Assembly: GCF_001189295.1 (NCBI RefSeq)
Contig: NZ_CP012159.1
Coordinates: 3,052,001 to 3,116,000 of the forward strand
Length of the DNA stretch: 64,000 nt
Source of the DNA: Chondromyces crocatus
GTDB lineage: Bacteria > Myxococcota_A > Polyangia > Polyangiales > Polyangiaceae
Direction: 5' to 3'
The position numbers and the translations under genes were made by a program. Below, in pieces: positions 18,021 through 25,396 of the stretch. Below the pieces are notes generated by a model that had not been told where the DNA came from, did no database searches, and was given only the letters and a program-made list of their open reading frames with translations. Numbering within the stretch: the first letter of the stretch is position 1; every line of letters starts with the position of its first letter.

Positions 18021-19030
18021 GGCGCCCCCCCGATGCGCAGCGCGCCCCGCTCGGGACCATCCGAAGACAGCGCGATGGCCGCGTCCCGCGCGGGGGCGCA
18101 CCCTGCCTCCAGGTACGCACAAGCGATGGCCAGCAGCATGGGGCCCGTGGCCGCACCGAGATCCCCGAGTTCCCCCACCAGCTCGTCATGAACCGGCTCA
18201 TCCCGGACGAGAACGCGCGTGCTCACCTGCCGCCACTCACGCAGCCGATGCGACTCCCCGTTGAGATCCGACAGCACCCACGGAATGGGCTCGTCCCCGC
18301 GCAGCGCGTGAAAGAGGGCCGTCATCGCAGCGGCGGTGCAGGGCGTATCGGTCCCCACCGTCGCCTCACGACCCGTGACCACCCGACGGAGCGTAGCGAG
18401 CGGCTCCCGGCCCCCGCGCGCTGGCCGACGTCGGACGAGCAGCGCGAAGGCCGCGCCCTCGCTCGGAATGAAGCCGTCCTCGGTGCCAGGGCCATGCAGC
18501 CGAAATCCCTCGTCCAGCGCCGCGAGCACCCCGGGGTGGAAGTAGCTGTCGACGCCTCCCACCATCACCGCCGCGGGCCCCTCCACCCGTGAGAGCAACC
18601 CCACCGCCGCCTCCACGGCCATCGCGCCTCCAGCGTGACCCGCCCGGATCACACCCGACCGCGTCACGTCGATGGCCCGCCGGCTGCGCTCCGCAAGATC
18701 CCGCACGAACCGCGTATCATACCGTGGATCATCGTCGGCACGACCCGCCTCGGGCAGCGCGAGGACGAGCGGGACGGGCTCCTCGATGGTGGAGGACCAG
18801 GCCTCGCACAGGGCAGGCGAAGCGATCCGAAGCAGCCTGTCGTAGCCCCACACCGTCTCCGGGAGGGCGAGCATCCGGCAAGTCCCCATGTTCTTGCCCG
18901 ATTTATCGATGAAGCGTGAGTCCAGAGGCTCCATCTTCCGCGCCCGGGCGCACATCGCCACCTGCAGGGTGCTGAGGCCCAGCGGACTGCGTGCCCCCGT
19001 CGAGAGGATCCATGCGAGTGGCGCGGTCAC
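18017..19030 (-). CDS. Thiolase-fold (beta-ketoacyl-synthase-like) protein lacking the catalytic Cys
   Basis: 337 residues. The overall plan is that of a condensing enzyme: N-terminal VTGxG-like opening (LAWILSTGARSPLGLST), VMVGGVDSYFHPGVLAALDEGFRL, FIPSEGAAFALLVRR and a C-terminal GELGDLGAATGPMLLAIACAYL. The segment that should carry the nucleophile (ITSACASG-like) reads VIRAGHAGGAMA, so Cys is replaced by Gly. The C-terminal GHT-type His is also missing (LGDLGAATG). It is therefore probably not an active ketosynthase but a structural or binding homologue. Both ends overlap the neighbours by 4 bp, so it is an integral part of the T6SS operon. Such proteins occur in some T6SS effector clusters; role unknown. 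Confidence 0.75.
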   Translation of the reverse strand: MTAPLAWILSTGARSPLGLSTLQVAMCARARKMEPLDSRFIDKSGKNMGTCRMLALPETVWGYDRLLRIASPALCEAWSSTIEEPVPLVLALPEAGRADDDPRYDTRFVRDLAERSRRAIDVTRSGVIRAGHAGGAMAVEAAVGLLSRVEGPAAVMVGGVDSYFHPGVLAALDEGFRLHGPGTEDGFIPSEGAAFALLVRRRPARGGREPLATLRRVVTGREATVGTDTPCTAAAMTALFHALRGDEPIPWVLSDLNGESHRLREWRQVSTRVLVRDEPVHDELVGELGDLGAATGPMLLAIACAYLEAGCAPARDAAIALSSDGPERGALRIGGAP

Positions 19031-20574
19031 GGCGTCTCCTCCAGCTCTCCTTCACGGCGCTCGCCAGCGTCGTCGTGCTCGTCGCCTCGGGCGTCGTGGC
19101 CGTCGTCGTCGTCGTCCTCGTCTTCGTCCTCGTCGTCCTCGTCGCTGGACTCGTCCTCGTCGAGCAAGCGTGGATCCACCGACGTGGCGCGCGACTTTGC
19201 CTCAATCTCGGCCCGGAGCGCTGCATCGCTGGCCGCCAGCGTGGAGAACCGCCGGTCGAGCCGCAACCACTCCGGCAAGGTCATGGTGAAGGCCGCGAGC
19301 ACCTTCGTCGGGTCCGCCCCTCGATCCATGGCCGCCTTGATCGGCACGTAGTCGTCGATCGTCCGCGCCGCCTCATCAGGGCCTGCGAGCGCCTCCTGCG
19401 CTTCGAGAAAGAGGTCACCATATTCCTTCGCTGGCTGTGCATCCCCGCGCATGGCCGCCGCGCCCATCCATTCGAGCCAGGCGCGTTCCTCGACAGTCCA
19501 TGCATCCTCGTCGAGCTGGTGGTGCAGCAGGACATCAGCGCGGCTCTCACGCTTCTCCATCAGCTCGGCCGAGATCCGGGCATACGCCTCGAGCGGCAGC
19601 GCCGGCTCCGGGCTCTCTTCCCAGAGCGCATATCTCACCGCCGCGAGCTGCTCGGGCGGGATCGGAGGGGGAGCGCGGCCCTCGATCACGTCGGCTTCCT
19701 CCACGGCGAAGGCGAAGACTCCGCGCTGCAGGCGGCGCCGCACCGAGTCGACATCGACGGGTTCCCCAGCGCGGGCGAGCCAGAGATCGATGCGCTCGAT
19801 GGTCGCGGGGTCGGTGGTCGGCGGGAGTGGGATCGGCCCGCGCCAGACGAGCACGAGCCGCTCCTCGTCCGTATGGATCCAGAGGGTGTCGCACGTCAGC
19901 GAGATGGGAATGTCGTCACCGAACCGACTCACCGCAATGGCCATCGGCGTGAGATCTGGCAGCCGGATGACGCGGCGCCGGGCACGCGGGGAGAGGCCGA
20001 CGAGTTCGAGCGCGGCGTCAGGAGGGATGGTGTCAAGCCGCTGGGATGGCGACGCGTACGAATGAGCGTCTGGATTGAGAGGCTCGCGAGCGCCGGAGCG
20101 CGGGGGAGGACGAATGGGGCCCACGGGAGCTGTGGTCCTCTTCCCGTCGGTATCACGCAGATAGGCGCTGGAGAGTGGCAAACGCGTTGCAGGGCCGCTG
20201 GCGACGAGCGTGAATGATCGATGCATCGCTCCTACGCCCAGCGAGGCGTCGATGCGGTGCGCAGCCTCTTCAGCGTAGGCGTGACCGGTGACGAGCACCT
20301 CCACGGACGGCTTCCCCGGAACGAAGTCCGAGGCGTAAGCGAGTTCTGATTCCGTGGCACCGGAGAGGCTGCTGAGCACATCGAGGCTGAGCGGTGGCGG
20401 AGGGATGAGCAAGGCTTCCTCCCCCTCTGGAGGGAACTGGAGCGCGGCCTTTGCCACCAGCACGATGGAGTCTCGTGCAGCTCCACCCGTGGGCGACCGG
20501 GACCGCATCACACCACTGGAGAGGCGCACTCCACCCTCGATCTCCGGCTGACCCCAGATGATGCGTGCGACCAT
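19027..20574 (-). CDS. DUF2169 protein with strongly acidic C-terminal tail
   Basis: 515 residues from ATG 20574, 14 bp after the stop of the effector gene; an earlier ATG at 20613 overlaps that gene and has no ribosome site. The DUF2169 pattern is present: RDSIVLVAKAALQFPPEG, AYASDFVPGKPSVEVLVTGHAYA, ISLTCDTLWIHTDEERLVLVWRGPI. Residues ~290-440 are helical with repeats of the type EARISAELMEKRESR. The last ~45 residues are almost entirely Asp/Glu, interrupted by Ser and His. Placed directly downstream of the PAAR-like effector, it is the likeliest dedicated adaptor for that effector (inference from gene order). Confidence 0.82.
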   Translation of the reverse strand: MVARIIWGQPEIEGGVRLSSGVMRSRSPTGGAARDSIVLVAKAALQFPPEGEEALLIPPPPLSLDVLSSLSGATESELAYASDFVPGKPSVEVLVTGHAYAEEAAHRIDASLGVGAMHRSFTLVASGPATRLPLSSAYLRDTDGKRTTAPVGPIRPPPRSGAREPLNPDAHSYASPSQRLDTIPPDAALELVGLSPRARRRVIRLPDLTPMAIAVSRFGDDIPISLTCDTLWIHTDEERLVLVWRGPIPLPPTTDPATIERIDLWLARAGEPVDVDSVRRRLQRGVFAFAVEEADVIEGRAPPPIPPEQLAAVRYALWEESPEPALPLEAYARISAELMEKRESRADVLLHHQLDEDAWTVEERAWLEWMGAAAMRGDAQPAKEYGDLFLEAQEALAGPDEAARTIDDYVPIKAAMDRGADPTKVLAAFTMTLPEWLRLDRRFSTLAASDAALRAEIEAKSRATSVDPRLLDEDESSDEDDEDEDEDDDDDGHDARGDEHDDAGERREGELEETP

Positions 20575-20588
20575 GGCTGGGCGAGACC

Positions 20589-22385
20589 TCAATTCCCCCC
20601 TCTGGGACGCCATATCTCATTCCTGTGGAGCAGCCCGCGGAAGACGGTGTTCCCTATCTGAACGTAATCGGTTCGATCTCTACCAGTCCGCCCCGTGAAC
20701 GGCGCTTTGGCACTCAGAAAATCGATGAAGGGGTAGGGGGTGCTCGGTGCGTCTTCGGGCCACTCTCGTGTCGTCGGCCAGTTCTCGTAGTATCCGATGT
20801 TTGCCGGTGTTTCCCAGGCGAGGACCCTGTCCGCCACGGCGAGCAACTCATCGCGCTTCTCCGCGGGGACATCGCCATTGAGGAACGTTCGATACTTGCT
20901 GTTCGGGCTGTCGATCTTTTCGAACTGTCCCGGAGCTTGGACCACGCTCGCAATCGATTCACCATCGCCCCAGTCTTTGCCCGACCCGAAAAGCTTCGGG
21001 TTTGCTTTGGCGAAATCTCTTCGATTTCGCACGACGGAGCCGACCGCCAGGCGCTCCTGCTCGACTCGTTTTCGGTAGGCCTCTGCTTGCTCCTTCGTCA
21101 TGCCCGCAGCACGCGCCGGATCGTAGTCGGATGCTTCATGGTAGATGATGGCTGCTAGGATCATCCGGTCACTGTCGGCCGCAGGGGGCGGTGCCTTCTC
21201 CACGACACCCGATGCATTCCCGCCATTCTGCTCGGTCTCGTCCCCCTCCCGCACCACCGCCTGACCTTCCACGAAGCAATCGCGCGACGCTTTTACCGCC
21301 CGCGCGACGGCGCGGTACGTGCCCGTGATGAGCCCTGGCTGATGGTCGTCGTGGCTCGGCTCCGTGGGGCCGAGGCACCCCGTGTCTTGCAGCCAGATCG
21401 ACGCCCCCTTGATCTTCGTCAGCACACTTCCCCCCTGGAGCAGGCTCGAGGAAGCGAAGTTCATGAACTGCTTCACGCTGCCCGGGTGTGCGTCGGTCGG
21501 CTGCTGGGTCGTCGCCTGGTGGTTCGAGCCCTGGGTCGCGATCTCCCTGTCGTTGTTCGTCACCTCGGCGGCAGTGGGCGTACCACCGTCATTCTCGTTC
21601 TCGCTGGATGCCCCATTGGCTTCTCCCGCCGCGGCATTCGCGCTCGACCCTTTCGTGGCGCTCTGCCCGGCCGCGTCACCCTTCCCCTTGTAGCGAAGGT
21701 AGCCCGTGACCTCCCTGCCACCTGTCTTTCCCCAGTACGGGGCTTTGGGGCCGAACGCGGTGGTGGCGACCCCGGTCGAGCTTTGCGACCCGATGTACTC
21801 TCCCTGCCCGGTGAGCGGATCGATCGGCTTGGTGACGATTCCCATGTGGCCATCGAAGAGAACGATGTCCCCACGCTGGACGTCGCCCGCATCCACCGGC
21901 TCGTAGAAGTCGGGCGGCTCGTCGTTGAGCACGGAGGTGCTCTGGTAGTCGCGGACGGGGTCGTAGTTCGGGTCCGTCACGCCGAGGACGTGGTTGACGT
22001 AGTGGCTGCAATCGATCCCGGCCGTGCTGTTGCCACCATATAGATAGGGAACCTGGCCGTGGAGCACTTCATAATCGATGGCGTTGCTGGCGATCGACTC
22101 GTTGAAATCGGCAGTCTTCGCGGCTGCGACCGGGAGCTGGGCCTGAGGACCAGCCGCCCAATCGCTCGCCTGCTTCGCGTTCATCGGCGCCAGGAGTCCC
22201 GACGGCGCGTTCGTTGCATTGCCCGGAAGTGCAAGTGCAGCGCCTCCCCCGGGCAGCGACGGACCCGTCCCTCCCGACCCCTGGGCTGGCGGCACGAGCA
22301 TGGCTTCGTTCGCCACGCCGAAAGCGCTCATGGCCTCAGCGTTCGCGCGCTGGAAGCTCCAGAGATCCTCGTTCCTGTCCGGCAT
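20589..22385 (-). CDS. T6SS effector: NlpC/P60 + PAAR-like (DUF4150-type) + SleB-like cell-wall hydrolase domains
   Basis: 598 residues; AGGAGG lies 10 nt before ATG 22385. Domain 1 (~95-235) is NlpC/P60-like: YLYGGNSTAGIDCSHYVNHV with Cys 126 and DIVLFDGHMGIVT with His 180, the expected dyad of a peptidoglycan endopeptidase/amidase. Domain 2 (~295-390) resembles PAAR-like DUF4150: MNFASSSLLQGGSVLTKIKG, CLGPTEPSHDDH, CFVEGQAVVREGDETEQNGG, which would cap a VgrG spike. Domain 3 (~405-510) resembles the SleB/Hydrolase_2 fold: AAIIYHEASDYDP (candidate Glu 417), ERLAVGSVVRNRR, VVQAPGQFEKID. The PAAR-like module therefore sits between two different wall-cleaving modules. It lies directly downstream of three vgrG genes. 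No signal peptide, as expected for T6SS cargo. No immunity gene is apparent. Confidence 0.82.
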   Translation of the reverse strand: MPDRNEDLWSFQRANAEAMSAFGVANEAMLVPPAQGSGGTGPSLPGGGAALALPGNATNAPSGLLAPMNAKQASDWAAGPQAQLPVAAAKTADFNESIASNAIDYEVLHGQVPYLYGGNSTAGIDCSHYVNHVLGVTDPNYDPVRDYQSTSVLNDEPPDFYEPVDAGDVQRGDIVLFDGHMGIVTKPIDPLTGQGEYIGSQSSTGVATTAFGPKAPYWGKTGGREVTGYLRYKGKGDAAGQSATKGSSANAAAGEANGASSENENDGGTPTAAEVTNNDREIATQGSNHQATTQQPTDAHPGSVKQFMNFASSSLLQGGSVLTKIKGASIWLQDTGCLGPTEPSHDDHQPGLITGTYRAVARAVKASRDCFVEGQAVVREGDETEQNGGNASGVVEKAPPPAADSDRMILAAIIYHEASDYDPARAAGMTKEQAEAYRKRVEQERLAVGSVVRNRRDFAKANPKLFGSGKDWGDGESIASVVQAPGQFEKIDSPNSKYRTFLNGDVPAEKRDELLAVADRVLAWETPANIGYYENWPTTREWPEDAPSTPYPFIDFLSAKAPFTGRTGRDRTDYVQIGNTVFRGLLHRNEIWRPRGGN

Positions 22386-22439
22386 CGCTGATGGCCCTCC
22401 TGCGTGACCCCGATGGCGCCTCGCGCCTGCTCCTGCGCC

Positions 22440-25382
22440 TCAGATCGTCGGTGCCCCCGTACCCCGAGCCGGCGGCGGTGGAGGCGCTGGCGGTGGGACG
22501 AAACGGTAATACTCGACGTTGCTTCGATCGGTCCGGTTCCACACCTCTCCCGAGGTGCGTGAACCATCGCTCGCGCCGTAGCGGCTCCCGCCGCCCGACA
22601 CGAACGGATAGGTCTCCCCATCGCCCGCCCTTCTGCCATCGCCTGGCACGACGACGGCGACGTGCCCGCTGCCCGTGGGGTTCCTCAGCCCTGCCACGAC
22701 CAGATCACCCTGGTTGGCATACGTGGTGGCCTCCTCCCGTGTCACCGCCTCCCACGCCATGCCCTGCTCGCGCAGCGCCTGCGCCTGGGCGCCATCGGCT
22801 TGCCCGTAAGCACTCGACCGCTGCTGGAGCGTGGTCACCATCTGGTTGGCCTGCCCCGAGAGCGGAATCGCCTGACCGTCGGTCCCCTGCCGGATGCCGC
22901 GGCTCTCGGCGTAAGCCCTCAGCGTCTCCTGCACCGAGAAGTTGCAGGCGCGAGGATCGAAATCGTACCCCGTTCTCGCGGCCCTCTGGAGCGCCTCCAC
23001 GGGCGATGGCGCTCCCGGGGGCCCGGCGCCTTGAACCCCCGGCCCTGCAGCGAGGCCTCCGGCCACCCCCACCGAGCCATTGCCAGTGGTTCCCCCTCCC
23101 GACGCGCGGGCGGCGTCTGCCGACGCGCTGCTGTCCGCGGTCTTCACCATCACCGCCGCCCCGGGAATGATCGCGATGCCCGGCGACCCGAGCGTGTTGA
23201 TCCCGGGGACATCGACCGCGAGATTCTTCGCAGCGCGCAAGGTGACCACGCCGTCGTGCAGCATCACGAACGAGTCCCCCACCTTGAGCAGCACCCCCTC
23301 GGCCTTCACCGCGCCGGTGGCGAACTTCATCCGGACCTTCTCGCCCCCCTCGACCACGACCGGCCCCTTCGCCGTGACGCTCATCGCGCCACCCACCGTG
23401 ATGGTCCGCTTCTTCCCCGCCTTCGCCGAGATCTTGTCCTTCGCCTTCGTGTAGACGATGCCACCCACCGTCTCCGTGCGGAGCTTCTTCACCGACTCGC
23501 TCTTCTGCTTCTTCGCCACCTCGATGAGCGCGCCGCCGACGGTGAGCAGCTCCGCCTGCCCGGAGGTGGTCGTGTGGGTCTTCACGAAGGCCTCCAGGTT
23601 CACGGCCCCCACCCGCTCGATCAGGTTCTTCGCCTGGACCACGTCGTCCGTGCCCACCTTGCGCTGGTGCATCCCCCCGATGGTCAGGCGCCGGTTCTGG
23701 ACCACCGTCGAGGTCTCGGACCCCTCGACGCTGCGTGAGCGCGAGCCGGCCACCGTGCGCGCCTGGTCTCCCTCGACCGTGTGCGAGAAATCGCCATCGA
23801 TCGTCGCGCGCTGGTCGTGGTCCACCTCCACCCGCTCGTCGCGCACCACCACGATCTGCTCGTCGCGGAGGATCCTCGCGGCCTTGTCGTTGGCGACCTG
23901 GATGGTCTGATCCCGCTCGGCGAGGAGCGTGATCTTCTCCTGCCCCGCCATGTCGTCGAGCTCGATCTGGTTCGTGCCGTTCCGGCCTGGTGACGAGAGC
24001 GATTTGAGGGCGGAGCGGGTCTTGCCCTCGGGCAGCGGCACCGGGAAGCTGTCGGTCGCGTTGTACATGCGGCCCAGGACCACGGGGCGGTCGGGGTCGC
24101 CTTCGAGGAACTGCACCAGCACCTCCCAGCCGACGCGAGGGATGCCGACCGAGTGCCCCGTGTTGTCCTGCAGCACCGGGATCCAGTGCGAGCAGTCATC
24201 GTCGTACGGCTGCTGCCGATCCCAGTGGAAGTGGACCTTCACCCGCCCGAGCGCATCGGTGTGGATGTCCTCGCCCGGGGGACCGGTCACGATGCCGGTG
24301 ACGGGGTTGAGGAGCCGGGGGGCAGGGGTGAGCCGCGGAGGGCGGAAGGTCGTCGCCGCGTCCAGGGACTCGAAGGTGCAGGAGAAGCCCCGCTCGGTGC
24401 GCCGGAAGGCGTGCACCACGCGCATGATCGTGTGCCGCCCGTCGCCGACCCCGCCCGGGGTACCCTCGACGTCGACCGTGTGGCCTGGCACGAGGCGGCT
24501 GGAGAGGCTCTCTCCGGCGAAGCCCGCCGACGCGCACGCAAACGACTCGGCCATGAGCCGGGCCTTGCGCGCGCCCTCGGCCGGGGTCGCGTACTCCCCC
24601 GGGTAGTCATAGAGCTCGGGACCTCCTGGTGTCGGACCTGGGGCCTCGACGTCCAGATTGAGGCTCGGATGCTCGAGGTTGATGTCCCGGAGCGAGACCT
24701 TGCCGACCGACATGGACGCCCGCCGCGCGATGGCCGTCACCGCCTCGCCTTGGGCATCGAGGCCCTTCCCTCCTCGGAACGGGAGCACGTGCTCCCCCTC
24801 GATCGGCGCGTACGCCCCCGGGTTGTCCCCGAGGACCAGGCCGTCGCGCTCCAGGAAGTAGTAGAAAATCCCCTCGTCTTCGAGCAGCCGGTGCACGAAG
24901 TCGAGGTCCGACTCCCCGTACTGCACACAGTACGGCCGCTTCGCATACTCCCCCGACAGGCGCAGCGCGAGACCGGACGCCCCTTCGCTGCCCTGGCGGA
25001 TGCTCACGCCGGTCAGGACCTCCTCCACGATCTCGGGCACGCTCTTCTCGCGAAAGACCCGGTAATCCACCCGCTCGCGCAGCAGCGCGAGCTGCGGCTC
25101 GACGACCACCTGGATCTCGGACACGCCCCGGATCGACGCGCTCGCGGAGATCTCCGTCACCACCCCCGTGATGCTGCGCGTGGTCTCCCCGTCCCGCGCC
25201 ATGCGCACGACGGCACCGAGCCCGAGCAGCTCCTCCGGCATGGCCGGCAGGCCGCCCTCCAGCGCGAACCGGAGCGTGAGCTGGAAGGGCGTGGAGATCG
25301 CCTCGTGACCGTCCACCTCCCGGACGGCGAAGGTCTCGCCGTTCAGGTGGAGCGCGTAGAGCAGGGGTCGATCATTGCTCAT
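22440..25382 (-). CDS. Evolved VgrG: T6SS spike protein with C-terminal cysteine amidase-like domain
   Basis: 980 residues from ATG 25382, 14 bp after the preceding vgrG; upstream in-frame codons are a shadow of that gene. Residues ~1-470 form the gp27/gp5-like VgrG core: YCVQYGESDLDFVHRLLEDEG and the OB-fold GEDIHTDALGRVKVHFHWDR. A long beta-helix region follows (~470-745; GRSSxxVxG-type repeats such as GDFSHTVEGDQARTVAGSRS). After a Gly/Pro linker (~745-800), residues ~805-980 form an extra domain with ACNFSVQETLRAYAESRG (Cys 813) and a strand GDLVVAGLRNPTGSGHVAVVVPG (His 907). This Cys/His arrangement resembles NlpC/CHAP-type and Tae-like amidase effectors, so the tail is probably delivered to prey periplasm to cut peptidoglycan. 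Confidence 0.85.
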   Translation of the reverse strand: MSNDRPLLYALHLNGETFAVREVDGHEAISTPFQLTLRFALEGGLPAMPEELLGLGAVVRMARDGETTRSITGVVTEISASASIRGVSEIQVVVEPQLALLRERVDYRVFREKSVPEIVEEVLTGVSIRQGSEGASGLALRLSGEYAKRPYCVQYGESDLDFVHRLLEDEGIFYYFLERDGLVLGDNPGAYAPIEGEHVLPFRGGKGLDAQGEAVTAIARRASMSVGKVSLRDINLEHPSLNLDVEAPGPTPGGPELYDYPGEYATPAEGARKARLMAESFACASAGFAGESLSSRLVPGHTVDVEGTPGGVGDGRHTIMRVVHAFRRTERGFSCTFESLDAATTFRPPRLTPAPRLLNPVTGIVTGPPGEDIHTDALGRVKVHFHWDRQQPYDDDCSHWIPVLQDNTGHSVGIPRVGWEVLVQFLEGDPDRPVVLGRMYNATDSFPVPLPEGKTRSALKSLSSPGRNGTNQIELDDMAGQEKITLLAERDQTIQVANDKAARILRDEQIVVVRDERVEVDHDQRATIDGDFSHTVEGDQARTVAGSRSRSVEGSETSTVVQNRRLTIGGMHQRKVGTDDVVQAKNLIERVGAVNLEAFVKTHTTTSGQAELLTVGGALIEVAKKQKSESVKKLRTETVGGIVYTKAKDKISAKAGKKRTITVGGAMSVTAKGPVVVEGGEKVRMKFATGAVKAEGVLLKVGDSFVMLHDGVVTLRAAKNLAVDVPGINTLGSPGIAIIPGAAVMVKTADSSASADAARASGGGTTGNGSVGVAGGLAAGPGVQGAGPPGAPSPVEALQRAARTGYDFDPRACNFSVQETLRAYAESRGIRQGTDGQAIPLSGQANQMVTTLQQRSSAYGQADGAQAQALREQGMAWEAVTREEATTYANQGDLVVAGLRNPTGSGHVAVVVPGDGRRAGDGETYPFVSGGGSRYGASDGSRTSGEVWNRTDRSNVEYYRFVPPPAPPPPPARGTGAPTI

Positions 25383-25396
25383 GAGCTTGCCACCGT

